A stretch of DNA of 10,386 nucleotides from JBQTHI01 sp052390035 (GTDB lineage Bacteria; Actinomycetota; Acidimicrobiia; Spongiisociales; ZC4RG35), in NCBI GenBank assembly GCA_052390035.1, contig JBQTHI010000004.1, positions 1 to 10,386 on the forward strand, given 5' to 3'. A program made the translations under genes and the position numbers. Shown here piece by piece: positions 1 through 7,287 of this stretch. Every line of letters starts with the position of its first letter. The first letter of the stretch is position 1. Under the pieces are notes generated by a model that was not told the DNA's origin, did not search any database, and saw only the letters and a program-made list of their open reading frames with translations.

Positions 1-1046
1 GGAGTCATATACAGCACGTAGGCGGCCAACTCGGCGGCGATCTCCGGCCGGTAGTAGAAGTCCATCCACGCCTCGGCATTCTCCTTGTGGGCGGCCCCCT
101 TGGGAATCAACATGTTGTCGGTCCCGATTCGGACCCCCTCCTCGGGGAAAGCGAACCGGAGATTTGGCGCGTCGGCCTGGCTGGCGACAACATCGCCCGA
201 GTAGGCGAGCGCTATTGCAAGGTCACCGGAAAGGAGAGCGTCGATGTAATCGTTGCCGTATACATCGCGCAACTGGCCCGAGTCGAGGGCTTCCTTCACC
301 CGAGCGGCCGCCGCGACATACTCCTCCACGCTGGCCGTCTCCGGATTCTTACCCTCCATGAGCAGGAAGTTGGTGAGGGTGTCGTCATACCCTTCGAGCA
401 CACCAACCTTTCCCGCAAACGCCGGATCGAGCAGGTCGGCCAGGGAGGTTATTTCGCGGCCGGTCTGGTCGATGTCGTAGCCAACACCGGTAAAGAAAGA
501 CTGCCAGGGCAGCGTGTAATCGCGGTTGGGATCGAACGCCTTGTTCCGTAAGCCGGACACGAGGTTGGCGGCGTTGGGAATGTTCGACTTGTCGAGCTGC
601 TCAACGTAACCGAGTCGAATCATCCGGGCTGCGTAATGGTCGGTGAGAACCGCAATATCGAGTCCGATCGACTGACCGGCGGCCAATTGCGGCTGGTACT
701 TCCCGAACCACTCCTCGTTCGAGTTCACCCCTTCGGTGTAAGTCACTCCGATTCCCGTCTCGGCGGTGAATGCATCGATGGTTGGATGCACGCCGCAGTC
801 TTCGCTCCCATCCTCGGCGATGAGGCAATCGACGTAGAGAATCCAGTTGTCGACGAAGAGGGAGTTGGCGCCGTCGGCGCCACCGTCACCCGCACAGGCG
901 GCGAGCAGCGCCGGGCCGCCCAACATCAGTACGCCGCCCGCCCCCACCCGGCGGAGAAACTCCCTCCGATCGATGCGATTGCTCGCCAGCAGGGCGAGCA
1001 GCGCGTGCCTATCGCCTCGGTGCGCCGGGATGGCTCTTCTGGTCAT
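1..1046 (-). CDS. PotD-like polyamine ABC transporter substrate-binding lipoprotein (3' end cut by window edge)
   Basis: Periplasmic/extracytoplasmic binding protein that would capture spermidine, putrescine or a related amine and pass it to an ABC permease. About 348 residues lie in the window and the stop is outside it, so probably only a short C-terminal piece is missing. The N-terminus has a twin-arginine motif (DRREFLRR, residues 26-33), a hydrophobic stretch and a lipobox LAAC with Cys51 as the lipidation site, suggesting a Tat-exported lipoprotein. PotD-type signatures follow: DNWILYVD (66-73), AFTAETGI, SNEEWFGK, and the C-terminal DNMLIPKGA and AEAWMDFYYRPE. An insertion after the first strand carries Cys74 and Cys84. 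Two ATGs are adjacent (1049 and 1046). The AAGGAG at 1052-1057 sits 2 nt from the first and 5 nt from the second, so 1046 is preferred. The gene lies 50 bp after the GNAT gene in the catabolic operon. The family call is firm; the ligand is inferred. Confidence 0.88.
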   Translation of the reverse strand, partial: MTRRAIPAHRGDRHALLALLASNRIDRREFLRRVGAGGVLMLGGPALLAACAGDGGADGANSLFVDNWILYVDCLIAEDGSEDCGVHPTIDAFTAETGIGVTYTEGVNSNEEWFGKYQPQLAAGQSIGLDIAVLTDHYAARMIRLGYVEQLDKSNIPNAANLVSGLRNKAFDPNRDYTLPWQSFFTGVGYDIDQTGREITSLADLLDPAFAGKVGVLEGYDDTLTNFLLMEGKNPETASVEEYVAAAARVKEALDSGQLRDVYGNDYIDALLSGDLAIALAYSGDVVASQADAPNLRFAFPEEGVRIGTDNMLIPKGAAHKENAEAWMDFYYRPEIAAELAAYVLYMT

Positions 1047-1078
1047 CATGTCTCCTTGGTCGGACTAACCCGCGCTCG

Positions 1079-1084
1079 ATAATA
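1079..1084 (-). promoter_or_regulatory. possible internal -10 element ahead of the potD-like gene
   Basis: On the minus strand the 50-bp gap between the GNAT stop and the binding-protein start contains TATTAT, a 5/6 match to TATAAT. It lies in an AT-rich patch that stands out in this GC-rich DNA, about 32 nt before the start codon. I see no convincing -35 hexamer 16-18 bp upstream. It could allow separate, higher expression of the binding protein, which transport operons often need, but it may be chance. Confidence 0.25.
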
Positions 1085-1099
1085 AGTACGGATCTGGGG

Positions 1100-1744
1100 T
1101 CAGGTATCCCGGAACTCGGGGTTGTCCCAGACGATCAGCGCCGAGGTTCCCCCCGTGATTTCGTCGGCCAGATAATTGGGCAGGAGCCCGGCGAAACGGA
1201 AACCGTTCTGGATCTGGAAAGTCAACGTGGGGTCGTAAAGCTCGCCGGCCGCCACCCGATGGGCATATTCCCCAATGGACATCTGGTCGCGATATCTCTC
1301 GTAGCCCGGCATATGGCCGCCGGCGATGATGCCTCGTTTGTTGTACCGGCGGACCAGGTCCTTTCGTATCTCATACAACAGGTGACCGATCCCCCGCCGC
1401 CGGTAGTCGGGATGGACCGCCATATCGGTCCCGTAGTACCAGGCCCCATCAGGGTCGTGGTTGGCGCATTGGTGTTCGCCGGTGATCCCGGCGATGGTGT
1501 GTTCAGGGTGATCGAAATCGAAATCGAGGAAGATCCCCGCCCCCTGGCCGGCCACTCGATCGCCATCCATGACGACAAAGAAGCCCTCCGGGAAGGTGTC
1601 GGCGTAGGCACGGATGTCCTCCTCGTCCAACAGGTCGGCCGGATCGGCGTGGGGAAAGACGGCTAGCTCAAGCGCCGCACACTGGGCGGCGAGGTCAACA
1701 GTGAGGTTGACGATCCTCAACTCGGCAACCGACGCCTTGGTCAT
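1100..1744 (-). CDS. GNAT-family N-acetyltransferase, stand-alone form of a type often fused to nitrilase-like amidases
   Basis: Predicted cytosolic acyl-CoA-dependent N-acyltransferase of 214 residues, acting on an amine or amino acid. Motif A is clear: GTDMAVHPDYRRRGIGHLLYE (105-125), with RRRGIG (115-120) as the pyrophosphate loop for acetyl-CoA. The C-terminal part (AGELYDPTLTFQIQNGF, then GLLPNYLADE and IVWDNPEF) resembles, from memory, GNAT domains fused to a carbon-nitrogen hydrolase in other bacteria; here the protein ends after the GNAT domain. Its ATG overlaps the stop of the C45 gene in an ATGA, so it is translationally coupled to the catabolic genes. It could acetylate a polyamine intermediate, or serve detoxification or protection of a free amine. 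The fold is secure; the substrate is unknown. Confidence 0.82.
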   Translation of the reverse strand: MTKASVAELRIVNLTVDLAAQCAALELAVFPHADPADLLDEEDIRAYADTFPEGFFVVMDGDRVAGQGAGIFLDFDFDHPEHTIAGITGEHQCANHDPDGAWYYGTDMAVHPDYRRRGIGHLLYEIRKDLVRRYNKRGIIAGGHMPGYERYRDQMSIGEYAHRVAAGELYDPTLTFQIQNGFRFAGLLPNYLADEITGGTSALIVWDNPEFRDT

Positions 1745-2832
1745 ACCGAAAATCTCTCGAACTCATTATCCGCCGGTATGCCCCAGCACGCCCAGAATTC
1801 GCCTGTGGCGGGCCGCATGATGGCCGCCCCGGAGCTCTCGGTATGATGAGGAGGCTCCGAGCGCCGGCAAATCGCCTGTGGTTCTCGGGTCAAGGCGATC
1901 AGGTCTTCCGGTCCGATCGGTCCGCCGGCGGCGATCTGTTGGCCAAGAATCGCGTTAGCCGTTTGCAGTCGGGCTAGCGACGAGGCGACCAGATCAGGTG
2001 AGCGAGGTGCCTCCAGCTCTTGCGCTTTCTCATCCAGGCAATGGTTGGTGTGCACCAGCGGATCCTGATCAAGCGAGGTGACCGCTCGGTATTCGGGCAT
2101 GGCCTCGACGTTGAAACCGGCGCCGTACCGATCAAACAGAAGGTAGTTGTGGGCGCCGGCCAGGTCGGCTTCGAGGACCGCGGCCAGCGCCTGCTCGATC
2201 GACGAGGCACCGAGCGCCTTGCGAACCACGAACGGCCAAGTGACACCTATCCGGCCGTTGTTGGCGGTGAGGTTGTTGATCCCGACGCAGATCCCCGCCT
2301 CGTTCATCCCGATCTGGCCGAGGCAACCGACCGTGCTGAAGATCAGGGCTTCCGGTCTGGACGCCTGCCTCACTCGCAGCCGAGTCACATGGTCGGTGGC
2401 GGTATCGGGCATGTCCCAGGTCTGGGCATAGCAGCCCCGCCCGCCGGCGGCCTGATCCGGCACGATGACGGCGGTGCAATCGTCCTCTTCGGCCAACCCG
2501 GTCCCGCCGAGAGCGCGAACGACATCGACGAAATCGGTGAAGCCGCCGACTATCACCGCTTCGGCTGCGGAAATTCCCGACGAATTCGCCATCGCCACCA
2601 TCTCGTCGTAGAGATCGGCGTCGTAGTCACGGTGGGCGGTGAGCATCTTGTCGGCGAGCGCTAGGGCGTCCTCGCGGTTGGCCTGCCGACCGGCCCAACT
2701 GCCGTTGGCCGACAGCCGCACCCGTTCTTCCGCATAGATCCTGATCTCGTTGTGATAGGCGGCGCCGTGCACAATGCCGCGCTGAGTGGCGTCTCCTTCG
2801 AGGACCAGTTGCCTGATCGGCCGGTCCTTCAT
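1741..2832 (-). CDS. C45-family autoproteolytic acyltransferase/amidase (acyl-CoA:6-aminopenicillanate acyltransferase-like)
   Basis: Ntn-hydrolase-fold enzyme of 363 residues, expected to cleave or transfer an acyl group at an amide bond after self-processing exposes an N-terminal cysteine. The probable nucleophile is Cys119 in EEDDCTAVIVP, giving an N-terminal prosegment of about 118 residues, as in the family. Other family signatures are the N-terminal GDATQRGIVHG, then YAQTWDMP (around 136-143, the family's N/T-W-D loop), the core CLGQIGMNEAGICVGINNL and LVHTNHCLD, and HHTESSGAAIMRP near the C-terminus. There is no signal peptide, so it is probably cytosolic. It shares 4-bp ATGA overlaps with both the upstream aldehyde dehydrogenase and the downstream GNAT gene. 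It plausibly deacylates an N-acyl amine or amino acid feeding the transaminase. A beta-lactam role is not suggested by the context. Family sure; substrate unknown. Confidence 0.85.
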   Translation of the reverse strand: MKDRPIRQLVLEGDATQRGIVHGAAYHNEIRIYAEERVRLSANGSWAGRQANREDALALADKMLTAHRDYDADLYDEMVAMANSSGISAAEAVIVGGFTDFVDVVRALGGTGLAEEDDCTAVIVPDQAAGGRGCYAQTWDMPDTATDHVTRLRVRQASRPEALIFSTVGCLGQIGMNEAGICVGINNLTANNGRIGVTWPFVVRKALGASSIEQALAAVLEADLAGAHNYLLFDRYGAGFNVEAMPEYRAVTSLDQDPLVHTNHCLDEKAQELEAPRSPDLVASSLARLQTANAILGQQIAAGGPIGPEDLIALTREPQAICRRSEPPHHTESSGAAIMRPATGEFWACWGIPADNEFERFSV

Positions 2833-4262
2833 TCGATGCCACCGAAGAAGCGGGTCTTCGGTTCGAGGTATTCGAAGACCCCCTCCACCCCGGATTCGCG
2901 GCCCAGCCCGCTCTGTTTGACCCCTCCGAAGGGAGCCTCGGGGGTGGCCACATACCAGTCGTTGACCCCGACCATGCCGTACTCGAGCGCTTCCGACACG
3001 CGCAACGCCGTCCTGAGATCCGACGTGTGGATGAATGCCGCCAACCCGTACTCGGTGGCATTGGCCATCGCCACCACGTCGTCAATCGACGCGAAATCGA
3101 TTACCGGCATGACCGGCCCAAACACCTCCTCGTCGTGGAGCGGGGTGCCCGGTTTGACATCGGTGACCACAGTGGGCTGAAAGAAGTAGCCGGAACGGTC
3201 GAGCCGTCGCCCGCCGGTTCTTACCGCCCCGCCCTGCTCGACCGTCTCCGCCACGATCCGCTCCACCCGGTCCCGCTGGGGGGCGTTGATCAGGGGACCG
3301 ATCGTCGTCGTGGGATCGGAGCCGTCGCCCACCACCTGTCGTTCGGCAGCCGCCACTGCGGCTTCCGTGAACTCGTCGGTCACCTCGCCATGGACGTAGA
3401 ACCGCTGGGGTGCGACGCACACCTGGCCGGCGTTGCGAACCTTGGCGGCCACCCCGTCGGCGGCCAGCTTGGGAAGGTCCCCGGCGTCGGGAAAGACAAT
3501 CACCGGGGCGTTGCCTCCCATCTCGAGGGCCAGGCGGGTGACGGTGCGGGAGGCGCCGTCCATCAGCAGCCTCCCGACCCGGGTCGAGCCGGTGAAACTG
3601 ATCTTGCGACAGCGAGGTTCGTCGAGGAATTCCTGCCCAATGGGATGCGGCTCACCGTTGACCAGATTCACGACCCCTTTCGGCAGTCCGGCTTCTTCGA
3701 GTGACGCCATGATCAGCATCGCTGAGCGTGGGGTGTATTCGCTCGGTCGGGAGACGAGGGTGCAGCCGGCGGCCAACGCCGAACTTATCGCCCGCGCCTG
3801 GTTGTAGACGGGGAAGTTCCAAGCAGTGATCAACCCGACCACCCCCACCGGGTGATAGGTGACGTCGATCCGCCGGCCGGCCATCCGGGCGGGGATCCAG
3901 CGCCCGTAGATCCTTTTGGCTTCTTCGGCCGCCCACAGGAAATAGTTGGGACACGACAGCCATTCCGCTTTGGCCTGAGCGAATGGTTTGCCTGACTCCT
4001 CGGTCGTAACCGCGGCAAACTCGTCGGCCCGTCCCCGAATGATCGAGGCAGCCGTTTCAAGATAGGAGGCCCGCTCGTAGGGGGTGGTGTGGCTCCAGGC
4101 CGGAAATGCGGCGGCGGCGGCGTTGAGGGCGGCGGCGGCATCGGCGGCGTCGCCGTACGGCAGGAGATCGATGGTTTCTTCGGTGGCCGGGTTGACCAGT
4201 TCCCAGGTCCCACCGTTGACCGCCCCAACCCACTGGCCATCGATGAACTGGGAGAACTTCAC
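2829..4262 (-). CDS. NAD(P)-dependent aldehyde dehydrogenase, succinate-semialdehyde dehydrogenase type
   Basis: Oxidises an aldehyde to the carboxylic acid, probably succinate semialdehyde or another omega-oxo acid released by the neighbouring aminotransferase. At 477 residues it is full length. Catalytic residues are in place: Asn149 in TAWNFP, Glu247 in LEMGGN, and the nucleophile Cys282 in NAGQVCVAP. The cofactor loop FTGSTRVG (223-230) and EEVFGPV are present. One oddity is that the usual KP(S/A)E cofactor-contact lysine is Arg172 (VSRPSE). The start is GTG at 4262, which overlaps the aminotransferase stop as GTGA; the gene ends in an ATGA overlap with the C45 gene, so it is tightly coupled in the operon. 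SSADH is the best guess from sequence type and from the GabT-like neighbour. Other omega-amino-aldehyde-derived substrates (for example 4-aminobutyraldehyde) are possible. Confidence 0.9.
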   Translation of the reverse strand: MKFSQFIDGQWVGAVNGGTWELVNPATEETIDLLPYGDAADAAAALNAAAAAFPAWSHTTPYERASYLETAASIIRGRADEFAAVTTEESGKPFAQAKAEWLSCPNYFLWAAEEAKRIYGRWIPARMAGRRIDVTYHPVGVVGLITAWNFPVYNQARAISSALAAGCTLVSRPSEYTPRSAMLIMASLEEAGLPKGVVNLVNGEPHPIGQEFLDEPRCRKISFTGSTRVGRLLMDGASRTVTRLALEMGGNAPVIVFPDAGDLPKLAADGVAAKVRNAGQVCVAPQRFYVHGEVTDEFTEAAVAAAERQVVGDGSDPTTTIGPLINAPQRDRVERIVAETVEQGGAVRTGGRRLDRSGYFFQPTVVTDVKPGTPLHDEEVFGPVMPVIDFASIDDVVAMANATEYGLAAFIHTSDLRTALRVSEALEYGMVGVNDWYVATPEAPFGGVKQSGLGRESGVEGVFEYLEPKTRFFGGIE

Positions 4263-5623
4263 GATCGGCCCAAATCTCCGGCAACCTTGTCGACCGAGGC
4301 GGCCACCACGTCCAACGCCTCATCGAGTTGGGAGTCGGAAATGTCGAGTGGGGGCAGAAAACGAAGACAGTTCGAATAGAGACCGGCCCGTATGGTGATC
4401 ACTCCCCGGCGGACCGTCTCCGCTGTCACTTCCGCCGTCGCCTCCATCCATGGTTGGCGGGTGACCAGGTCTTTGACGAACTCCATGACCAGCATCGAAC
4501 CGAGGCCCCGGACGTCACCGACTAGTTGGGGGTGGGAGGCCTGAATCTCCTCGAGCCGGGCCCGAAGCCGTCGTCCGATCTCCTCGGAGCGGGCGAGGAA
4601 TCCGGGTTGGCTGATCTGGTCGATGGCGGCGATGGCCGCCACACAGGCGAGGGGGTTACCCGAATACGTGCCACCGAGCCCTCCCGGGTGGGGGGCGTCC
4701 ATCACCTCCGACCTGCCCACCACCGCCGACAGCGGCATACCCGCCGCCAGTGACTTGGCAGTGGTGATCATGTCGGGGACCACCCCGGAATGGTCGATGG
4801 CCCACATGCGCCCGGTCCGACCCATCCCCGCCTGAATCTCGTCGGAGACGAGGAGGATCCCGTGTTGATCGGCCAGTTGCCGCAGCCGCCGCAGCCAGTC
4901 GAACGGTGCGGGGACGAAGCCTCCTTCCCCCTGCACAGGTTCGACAAAGATCGCCGCTACGTGGCTGGGGTCGACCTGGGCGGTGAAACCGTGCTCGAGG
5001 ATGGTCAGATGCCAGTCGACGAAAGCCTCCTCCGACATCCCGGGCGGGCGGCGGTAGGCGTTGGGGAAGGGGAAGCGGTAAACCTCCGGGGCGAATGGTC
5101 CAAACCCTTTTTTGAACAGGTTGAACTTGGAGGTCATCGCCATCGTCAGGTTGGTGCGGCCATGGAATGCACCCTCGAAGACCACGATGCCCTGACGTTT
5201 GGAATAGGAACGGCTGATATGGACCGCGGTCTCGACCGCCTCCGCCCCGGTGTTCATCAGTACTGTCTTTTTGGGAAAATGGCCAGGAGTGAGGCGATTC
5301 AGCCGCTCCGCCACCTCAACCATCGGCTCATATGTCGCCACGATGGCGCACATGTGGATGAGGCGGGCCGCCTGCTCCTGCAGGGCGGCGACCACCGTCT
5401 CCGGGGTGTGCCCGACGGCCAGGACTCCGATCCCACCAGCCAGGTCGATCAGGTGGTTCCCGTCGACGTCGACCACCACGGCCCCGTGGGCTGATTCGAC
5501 GCTGATGGGAGTCAGCTTGGCGTTGCCCTGCGGGGTGGCCTGCTCCCGCCGCTCCACAATCGCCCGGCTGCGTGGCCCGGGGATGGCGGTGACGAGGCGG
5601 ATGCTGGTCGCGGTGGTGGTCAT
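4259..5623 (-). CDS. gabT: class III PLP-dependent aminotransferase, GABA/omega-amino acid type
   Basis: Transfers the terminal amino group of an omega-amino acid such as 4-aminobutyrate to a keto acid (2-oxoglutarate or pyruvate), giving the semialdehyde for the next enzyme. It has 454 residues from the chosen ATG. Fold-type I signatures are complete: NTGAEAVETA (124-133), GAFHGRT (151-157), EPVQGEGGF (228-236), DEIQAGMGRTG (261-271) and the PLP lysine Lys290 in TTAKSLAAGMPLSAV; GGTYSGNPLA lies downstream. An in-frame GTG at 5638 would add five residues, but its AGGAG lies only 1 nt away, too close to work. The ATG at 5623 has a weak AGGA 2 nt upstream, so the start is not certain. It lies 21 bp after the amidohydrolase and overlaps the aldehyde dehydrogenase by 4 bp. 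The pairing supports a GABA-shunt-like step; the true amine donor is inferred. Confidence 0.88.
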   Translation of the reverse strand: MTTTATSIRLVTAIPGPRSRAIVERREQATPQGNAKLTPISVESAHGAVVVDVDGNHLIDLAGGIGVLAVGHTPETVVAALQEQAARLIHMCAIVATYEPMVEVAERLNRLTPGHFPKKTVLMNTGAEAVETAVHISRSYSKRQGIVVFEGAFHGRTNLTMAMTSKFNLFKKGFGPFAPEVYRFPFPNAYRRPPGMSEEAFVDWHLTILEHGFTAQVDPSHVAAIFVEPVQGEGGFVPAPFDWLRRLRQLADQHGILLVSDEIQAGMGRTGRMWAIDHSGVVPDMITTAKSLAAGMPLSAVVGRSEVMDAPHPGGLGGTYSGNPLACVAAIAAIDQISQPGFLARSEEIGRRLRARLEEIQASHPQLVGDVRGLGSMLVMEFVKDLVTRQPWMEATAEVTAETVRRGVITIRAGLYSNCLRFLPPLDISDSQLDEALDVVAASVDKVAGDLGRS

Positions 5624-5644
5624 GGTCCTGATTATCACACTCCT

Positions 5645-7243
5645 TTAGCGCTCGTAGACGACCGCGCCGTTTACAACCGTCGTCGCCACCCGGATGTCGC
5701 CGATGGGAGTGGCGATGAAAGGGTTGTGCTCAAGTACAACGAGGTCGGCCCTCTTTCCCACCTCGAGGGTGCCCGCCTCGCCTTCAATCCGGTTGACGCG
5801 AGCAGAACCGAGGGTGAAGGAGGTGAGTGCCTCATCCAGGGTGAGCGCCTGATCCGGTTGGAAGGGCTCCCGATCCCGATGGGCGGGGTGACGGCGGGTC
5901 ACTGCCACCTCGATTTGGGCCATCACATCAGCGGTCGACACCGGCCAGTCCGAACCCATAGCGAGCGGCACTCCCCTGTCGAGCAGCGCGCGGAAGGGGT
6001 ATTGATTCACCGCCGACCGAGAGCTCAGAAAGGGCAGGGTCAGCTCGGTCATCTGCGGTTCGTTGCAGGCCCAAAGCGGTGAGACATTGGCGCTCGTTCC
6101 GGTAACCACGAATCGGCGCAGGTCGGCGGGATCGATGACCTGCAAGTGGGCGATGTGATGGCGCAGTCCCGAGCGAACCTTTAGGGGTTCGAGGGCGTCG
6201 AGTGCGTTCCGAACCGCCCGACTGCCGATGGCATGGAAGTGGCACTGAAAGCCGAGTCGATCGAGGCGGGCCACGATCGCGATCAGATCGACCGGGTCGA
6301 TGAAGTCGATCCCGGCGTTGCCGGTCGGGGATCCGGCGACGTCGAGATAAGGCTCGAGCATGGCGGCGGTGTAGTTCTCGACGATTCCGTCGAGCATCAA
6401 CTTGACCGACGTGGGTCGGTACCCGGGAGCCATTTGGGCGCGGCGGCCCAGGAGTTCTTCGATTTGGTCGAGTCCTCGCTGGCGCTCCCACCAGAGAGCT
6501 CCAACAACCGAAGTCCGCAGATCGCCCCGACCGGCCACGTCGAGATAGGCGTGGTCCTGAGGGGGTTGGACGTCGGCGTCCTGCCATCCGGTTATCCCGC
6601 AGGAAAGGAGGTACTCCTGGCCGGCAAGTAGCGCCTGCTCCCAATCGCGACCAGTCACCGGGGGAAGGACCGTCTCTACCAACGACATCGCCCCCTCGTG
6701 CAGCGTCCCCTGTGGTGAGCCATCCGGGTTGCGTTCGATCCTCCCATCGGACGGATCGGGGGTGGCGGCGTCGACACCGGCCAGTTCAAGGGCACGGCTG
6801 TTCACCCAGGCGCCGTGGCCATCCCGCATCAACATGAAGGCGGGACGGTCGGGCAAGACCTGGTCGAGGAGGCGGGCCGCAGGAGTGCCGCCCGGGAACC
6901 ATTCCAACGACCATCCCCCACCCCAGATCCACGGCAGCTCCGGGTTCGCCGCTGCATAGGCCGCCACAGCCTCTAACGCCGAACCGGCGTCGGTAGCGCC
7001 GGTCAGATTGCAACGCATCAGCTTGAGGCCGCCTGAAATCGGATGGACGTGGGCGTCGATGAAGCCCGGACAAATCAGGCCATCGGCCCCATCGATCAAT
7101 GTTGTCCGCGGACCGCGGTGACGGCGCAGGTCCGAGCCCACCTCGAGAATCCGCCCGTGGCTGACGGCCACCTCCCCGCGAAAAGGTGCGTCTCCGGTGG
7201 CGGTGAATACCCAACCGCCGTGAACGATCAGATCGGCCGCCAT
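5645..7243 (-). CDS. YtcJ-like metal-dependent amidohydrolase (Amidohydro_3 family)
   Basis: Cytosolic hydrolase of 532 residues with the amidohydrolase TIM barrel and flanking composite beta-sandwich. The family cleaves C-N bonds; one characterised relative is N-substituted formamide deformylase, but many members are uncharacterised. Metal-site elements are visible: PGFIDAHVHP with His65/His67, Lys281 in KLMLDG (candidate carboxylated lysine), His335/His337 in CHFHAIG, RHHIAH (361-366), and Asp432 in MGSDWPVS. The C-terminal GEAGTLEVGKRADLVVLE closes the sandwich domain. One detail is that the residue after HAIG is Ser340, where the family often has Asp. It is the first gene of the minus-strand operon. 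The ATG at 7243 has no purine-rich Shine-Dalgarno, so translation may start on a very short leader. It may release the amine substrate for the aminotransferase; that is inference. Confidence 0.85.
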   Translation of the reverse strand: MAADLIVHGGWVFTATGDAPFRGEVAVSHGRILEVGSDLRRHRGPRTTLIDGADGLICPGFIDAHVHPISGGLKLMRCNLTGATDAGSALEAVAAYAAANPELPWIWGGGWSLEWFPGGTPAARLLDQVLPDRPAFMLMRDGHGAWVNSRALELAGVDAATPDPSDGRIERNPDGSPQGTLHEGAMSLVETVLPPVTGRDWEQALLAGQEYLLSCGITGWQDADVQPPQDHAYLDVAGRGDLRTSVVGALWWERQRGLDQIEELLGRRAQMAPGYRPTSVKLMLDGIVENYTAAMLEPYLDVAGSPTGNAGIDFIDPVDLIAIVARLDRLGFQCHFHAIGSRAVRNALDALEPLKVRSGLRHHIAHLQVIDPADLRRFVVTGTSANVSPLWACNEPQMTELTLPFLSSRSAVNQYPFRALLDRGVPLAMGSDWPVSTADVMAQIEVAVTRRHPAHRDREPFQPDQALTLDEALTSFTLGSARVNRIEGEAGTLEVGKRADLVVLEHNPFIATPIGDIRVATTVVNGAVVYER

Positions 7244-7254
7244 CAGACGGGCTT

Positions 7255-7260
7255 ACCGTA
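7255..7260 (-). promoter_or_regulatory. candidate -10 for the catabolic operon, implying a near-leaderless mRNA
   Basis: On the minus strand TACGGT (fits the TANNNT form of -10 elements) ends 11 nt before the ATG of the amidohydrolase. With a normal 6-7 nt spacing to the transcription start, the leader would be only about 4 nt. That agrees with the missing Shine-Dalgarno and with the frequent leaderless transcripts of actinobacteria. No good -35 is visible. The whole divergent gap here is only about 44 bp, so the promoters of both directions must share it. Confidence 0.25.
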
Positions 7261-7287
7261 CCGCGAGGGCCGGTTTCTTTGTGCTTT

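Noticed and set aside
87..551. Plus-strand open frame antisense to the PotD-like gene, and many similar plus-strand frames across 1-7243
   Set aside because: They are shadows created by high-GC codon bias. The minus-strand frames carry clear family motifs and coupled starts, and the plus-strand translations show none.
4108..4157. Run of GCG/GCC-type trinucleotides
   Set aside because: It encodes the alanine-rich helix near the N-terminus of the aldehyde dehydrogenase (residues about 36-52), which is usual for the family in high-GC genomes and not a regulatory repeat.
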